Source of the DNA: Christiangramia aestuarii
GTDB taxonomy: Bacteria > Bacteroidota > Bacteroidia > Flavobacteriales > Flavobacteriaceae
Direction of reading: 5' to 3'
Length of the DNA stretch: 64,000 nucleotides
Assembly (NCBI RefSeq): GCF_009735585.1
Contig: NZ_VJVW01000003.1
Span: 124,001 to 188,000, forward strand
Shown: piece after piece, positions 61,612 to 64,000 of the stretch
Layout: every line of letters starts with the position of its first letter
How positions within the stretch are numbered: position 1 is the stretch's first letter
Made by a program: the position numbers and the translations under genes
Notes under the pieces: model-generated
What the model saw: only the letters and a program-made list of their open reading frames with translations
Database searches by the model: none
Told to the model about the DNA's origin: nothing

Positions 61612-61951
61612 TTTTCCCAATATTAAAATTCATTTTTAGCTCAGGAGAATTTTAATTCAAAAGGAAGACCTGGGTTTAATCAATAAGAAGGTAGGAAGTA
61701 AATGAAGGGCACAGCTTGTTCATATTCTCTATCAGAAAAAAATAGAGCCGATGTATTTAATAAGCTAATAAGTATTCCGGGTAAATTAGGGGAAAGATAA
61801 TAGTCTATCTAAGATACTGAAAAACTCTAAAATTATCGCTCAGCCAGATTAGGAAATTATTTAAAAGCCCGTGAACCTGTTTGAAAGATTTTACTGATAA
61901 TTAGGTAGTTGTAATTCCGTAATTTAAAACTGAAATCACTATTTGGTGCAT
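61612..61951. other. Intergenic stretch, no gene recognised
   Basis: AT-rich. Only a 32-codon frame on the + strand (61702-61800) and a 15-codon frame on the - strand exist; neither has context support or resembles a leader peptide. No clear promoter for the leftward lipoprotein gene is visible. Confidence 0.5.
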
Positions 61952-61985
61952 AAAAAAATCCCCACATTTCTGTAGGGATTTTTTT
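61952..61985 (-). terminator. Rho-independent terminator of tRNA-Met
   Basis: On the reverse strand AATCCCTACA pairs with TGTGGGGATT (one G-U) and is followed by seven Ts; A run on the other side makes it usable in both directions. Confidence 0.88.
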
Positions 61986-61986
61986 G

Positions 61987-62060
61987 TAGCGAGACCGAGA
62001 TTTGAACTCGGGACCTCCGGGTTATGAATCCGACGCTCTAACCAACTGAGCTACCTCGCC
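61987..62060 (-). tRNA. tRNA-Met (anticodon CAT)
   Basis: The 74-nt reverse-strand sequence folds as a tRNA: acceptor GGCGAGG/TCTCGCT (two G-U pairs at its ends), D arm GCTC-AGTTGGTTA-GAGC, anticodon loop TTCATAA, variable loop AGGTC, T arm CCGAG-TTCAAAT-CTCGG. The anticodon CAT makes it elongator or initiator Met or a lysidine Ile; an initiator has a mismatch at position 1-72 and three GC pairs in the anticodon stem, whereas here the stem is mixed with an A-C mismatch, so an elongator tRNA-Met is more likely. CCA is not encoded. Confidence 0.95.
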
Positions 62061-62137
62061 ATAGGATTTTTGCAATCAGGAAATTCCGCTTGATGCCTTG
62101 CCATAAAAGGCCTGACGGCTTTTCTTTAATGCGGGTG

Positions 62138-62168
62138 CAAATATAAAAACAATTTGTTTTGACGCAAA
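62138..62168 (-). promoter_or_regulatory. Promoter of tRNA-Met
   Basis: On the reverse strand TTTG (62168-62165), 19 nt, TATATTTG (62145-62138), an exact consensus; the tRNA 5' end lies about 78 nt downstream. Confidence 0.75.
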
Positions 62169-62250
62169 CTTTATTTTCTAAAATATTTATTTTGATTTCT
62201 TTTAATGTTACCAATTAATATCTATATTGCCCGAAACTAATTAATCAAGA

Positions 62251-62637
62251 ATGGAAGAAAAGATCAAATACGAAATGGAGTTTCCTATTCAAGCTTCTCC
62301 TTCATTACTCTACCAATATATTTCAACACCCTCAGGTTTAAGCGAGTGGTATGCCGATAATGTGAATTCCCGAGGGGAATTTTTTACTTTTATATGGGAA
62401 GGGAGTGAGGAAAAGGCCAAGCTCGTAAGTAAGAAGAGCGATGAGCGCATCAAATTTAGATGGATCGACGATGAGGACACCTCCTATTTTTTTGAATTGC
62501 GTATTCAGGTAGACGATATTACCAAGGATGTTTCTTTAATGATCACAGATTTTGCTGAAGAAGATGAAATAGATGAAGGAAAAATGCTGTGGGAGAATAT
62601 GATATCAGATCTTAAACAGATTTTAGGTTCTGCCTAA
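62251..62637 (+). CDS. START-like (AHSA1/SRPBCC-fold) protein
   Basis: A 128-residue soluble protein: KYEMEFPIQASPSLLYQYISTPSGLSEWYADNV is the first strand/helix block of the AHSA1/START-like fold, and the last helix is GKMLWENMISDLKQILG. The form with SLLYQYISTPSGLSEWYADNVNSRG is a Bacteroidota-specific START-like family of about 128 residues. Ligand unknown. The hairpin at 62664 lies 26 nt after its stop. Confidence 0.85.
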   Translation: MEEKIKYEMEFPIQASPSLLYQYISTPSGLSEWYADNVNSRGEFFTFIWEGSEEKAKLVSKKSDERIKFRWIDDEDTSYFFELRIQVDDITKDVSLMITDFAEEDEIDEGKMLWENMISDLKQILGSA

Positions 62638-62655
62638 AAATCTCTTTATAAATAG

Positions 62656-62663
62656 TAACTTTG
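62656..62663 (+). promoter_or_regulatory. -7 element of the class IV aminotransferase gene
   Basis: TAACTTTG matches TAnnTTTG exactly; transcription would begin inside the following hairpin. No -33 element is clear. Confidence 0.55.
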
Positions 62664-62688
62664 CCCCGTTTTTAAACGGGGTTTTTTT
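62664..62688 (+). terminator. Terminator abutting the next start codon
   Basis: CCCCGTTT (62664-62671) pairs with AAACGGGG (62674-62681), then seven Ts (62682-62688) directly before the ATG at 62689. It ends the START-like transcript. Confidence 0.8.
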
Positions 62689-63534
62689 ATGATCAATTTA
62701 GACGGAAATATAGTACAGGAAGAAAATGCCAGCCTATCGGTATTTAACAGGGGCTTCGCCTATGGAGATTCAGTATTTGAAACCATCAGGGTTATTAGCG
62801 GAAAGATCATGTTCTGGGAAGATCATTATTTCAGGTTAATGGCTTCCATGAGGATCATGAGAATGGAGATCCCTTCCAGCTTTTCACCAGAATTCCTGGA
62901 AGAAGAGATCAAAGAGATCATCGAAGCAAACGACCTGGCCACTTCTCCCGCGAGAATTCGTTTCGCGGTTTACCGGCTGCAGGGAGGATATTATACTCCC
63001 GCAACACGCGATATAGGTTATGTGATCAGTGCCGAAGCCATGGAAAACTCCTTCTATATCTTTAATGACGAGCCCTATGAAATCGAGCTTTTCAAAGATC
63101 ATTATGTGAATAGCGGCTTGTTATCTACTATAAAATCTAATAACAGGGCGGTAAATGTACTCGGAAGCATCTATGCCCGGGAAAATGCCTATGACAATTG
63201 TCTTATTCTGAACGAAAAGAAGAGTGTAGTGGAGGCCCTTAACGGAAATATCTTCCTGGTTAAGGGAAAAACTATTAAAACACCACCAATTTCAGACGGG
63301 GTACTAAACGGCATTATAAGAAAACAACTCATCAATATCCTGAAAAAGACCGAAGATTACGAACTGGAAGAGGCATCCATTTCCCCATTCGAATTGCAGA
63401 AGTCAGATGAGTTATTCATTACGAATGTAGCTCAAGGTATCCAGCCTGTAAGCAAATACAGGAAAAAGGAATTTGAAAATAAAGTGGCGAAAGATCTCCT
63501 TAGTAAATTAAACGTAAAAGCCAGGCTTGGTTAA
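62689..63534 (+). CDS. Class IV PLP aminotransferase (PabC/branched-chain aminotransferase-like)
   Basis: A 281-residue enzyme: FNRGFAYGDSVFETIRVISGKIMFWEDHYFRL (about 19-50) is the family opening; the PLP Lys is in TIKSNNRAVNVLGSIYARENAYDN (about 145-168); VVEALNGNIFLVKGKTIKTPPISDGVLNGIIR (about 181-212) has the conserved E-x-x-x-x-N-I-F motif. It could be aminodeoxychorismate lyase, D-amino acid or branched-chain aminotransferase; the short arm near the start suits the PabC type, not settled. Stop overlaps yqgE by 4 nt. Confidence 0.88.
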   Translation: MINLDGNIVQEENASLSVFNRGFAYGDSVFETIRVISGKIMFWEDHYFRLMASMRIMRMEIPSSFSPEFLEEEIKEIIEANDLATSPARIRFAVYRLQGGYYTPATRDIGYVISAEAMENSFYIFNDEPYEIELFKDHYVNSGLLSTIKSNNRAVNVLGSIYARENAYDNCLILNEKKSVVEALNGNIFLVKGKTIKTPPISDGVLNGIIRKQLINILKKTEDYELEEASISPFELQKSDELFITNVAQGIQPVSKYRKKEFENKVAKDLLSKLNVKARLG

Positions 63535-64000
63535 TTATAGGTAGGATTCTCAGGCGAATTAGACCAGAGCATATATTCTCCGCCTAATTCCAGCATTTTG
63601 TCTTTCCAGAAAGAATTGTAAGGTTTTTCTAACAGGTCCCGGTTGTTCTCGTTTACGGTGACCACCCAGGAATGTGAATTGAGTTCCTCATCTAATTGAT
63701 TCGCATCCCAGCCGGAATAACCAAGGAAGAACTTGATCTGGGTATCATCTATAAGCTCCTTTGAGATTAGCTCCATGACCACCTCGAAGTTTCCACCCCA
63801 GTAGATGCCATGCGCGATCTCGATGCTGTCCGGAATCAGGTCTGGAATCTTATGGATAAAATAAAGGTTATCCTGTTCTACCGGTCCACCATTATATACC
63901 TTGAAATCACCCTCGATTTCAGGGATCAGGTCTTTAAGGCTAAAGTCCAGGATTTTATTCAAGATAAATCCAACCGAGCCATTATCTGAATGGTCAGCCA
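63531..64000 (-). CDS. yqgE: YqgE/AlgH family protein (5' end beyond window)
   Basis: The reverse frame reads ADHSDNGSVGFILNKILDF from the window edge, matching the conserved HxxxGxxGxILN block of YqgE, then GGPVEQDNLYFIHKI, IAHGIYWGGNFEVV and KFFLGYSGWDANQLDEELNSHSW (the family's C-terminal core). No start codon falls within the window, so about 30 N-terminal residues are missing (typical length about 185). Function unknown; the protein is soluble. Convergent with the aminotransferase gene, 4-nt overlap. Confidence 0.93.
   Translation of the reverse strand, partial: ADHSDNGSVGFILNKILDFSLKDLIPEIEGDFKVYNGGPVEQDNLYFIHKIPDLIPDSIEIAHGIYWGGNFEVVMELISKELIDDTQIKFFLGYSGWDANQLDEELNSHSWVVTVNENNRDLLEKPYNSFWKDKMLELGGEYMLWSNSPENPTYN

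Noticed and set aside
61702-61800. 32-codon + strand frame between lipoprotein and tRNA genes, considered as a RiPP precursor for the radical SAM enzyme
   Set aside because: It is on the opposite strand, has no start context and no leader/core character.
62061-62137. AAAAGCC / GGCCTTTT hairpin between the tRNA-Met promoter and the tRNA
   Set aside because: Short stem with a bulge and weak T run; it lies in the precursor leader and is not a convincing attenuator.
1-64000. Search by eye for CRISPR arrays, insertion sequences, integrase genes, prophage genes and rRNA
   Set aside because: None seen; the only repeats are the CHRD repeat, the NPGDR linker repeat and short inverted repeats.

Overview
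The window is an ordinary, gene-dense chromosomal stretch of a Bacteroidota bacterium, almost certainly a flavobacterium (Flavobacteriaceae; the gene set would suit a marine genus such as Gramella/Christiangramia, but the genus is an inference). Three things point there: promoters of the TTTG-N19-TAnnTTTG type in front of rpmE, rpmH, rpsF, mlaE and tRNA-Met; lipoproteins whose lipidated Cys is followed by acidic residues (CSDDD, CDDE), the Bacteroidota surface-export signal; and Bacteroidota-typical families (DUF4199, DUF4252, GlmU-like fusion, CHRD, DUF6515-like, short CarB). I see no insertion sequence, prophage, integrase, CRISPR array or rRNA operon. The left and right edges cut a DUF4199 gene and a yqgE gene.

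Layout. 1-8.4 kb: DUF4199 (partial), L31 type B, a GlmU-like sugar nucleotidyltransferase, mtaB (tRNA ms2t6A37), pirin, a hydrolase plus lytic transglycosylase pair, a thioredoxin-fold lipid-exported protein lacking its second active-site Cys, a TPR membrane protein and rpmH (L34). 8.5-15.3 kb: a carB that ends before the usual allosteric domain, DUF423, a BASS-type transporter, a hotdog thioesterase, RmuC. 15.3-21.6 kb: a complete cobalamin uptake locus. btuF-btuC-btuD run leftward; a class-I-type cobalamin riboswitch with an intact B12 box and kissing-loop partner runs rightward into a btuB-like TonB receptor and a surface beta-propeller lipoprotein resembling BtuG. 21.7-28.2 kb: S41 peptidase, an ECF sigma/anti-sigma/DUF4252 cassette, purB, a helical-repeat protein and a sirtuin. 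28.3-38.7 kb: a four-fold CHRD surface lipoprotein, TrmH-type methyltransferase, DEAD-box helicase with a structured leader, rdgB-rlmH, nadC and a chain of membrane or exported proteins. 38.9-49.5 kb: priA, an orphan LytTR regulator, rpsF-rpsR-rplI, a MacB-like permease without ATPase, hisS and three envelope proteins. 49.5-58.6 kb: aldo/keto reductase, mlaE-mlaF-mlaD lipid transport, a universal stress protein behind a Crp/Fnr-like palindrome, a Ca2+-type P-ATPase and TerC. 58.7-64 kb: a two-gene cassette of radical SAM enzyme and unusual lipoprotein, tRNA-Met, a START-like protein, a class IV aminotransferase and yqgE.

Most worth a second look are the cobalamin locus (riboswitch with a long internal extension next to a BtuG-like gene), the radical SAM/lipoprotein cassette, the stem-loop in front of the DEAD-box helicase, the Crp/Fnr-like site ahead of the stress-protein gene and the recurrent 4-nt interlocked stop codons of convergent genes.
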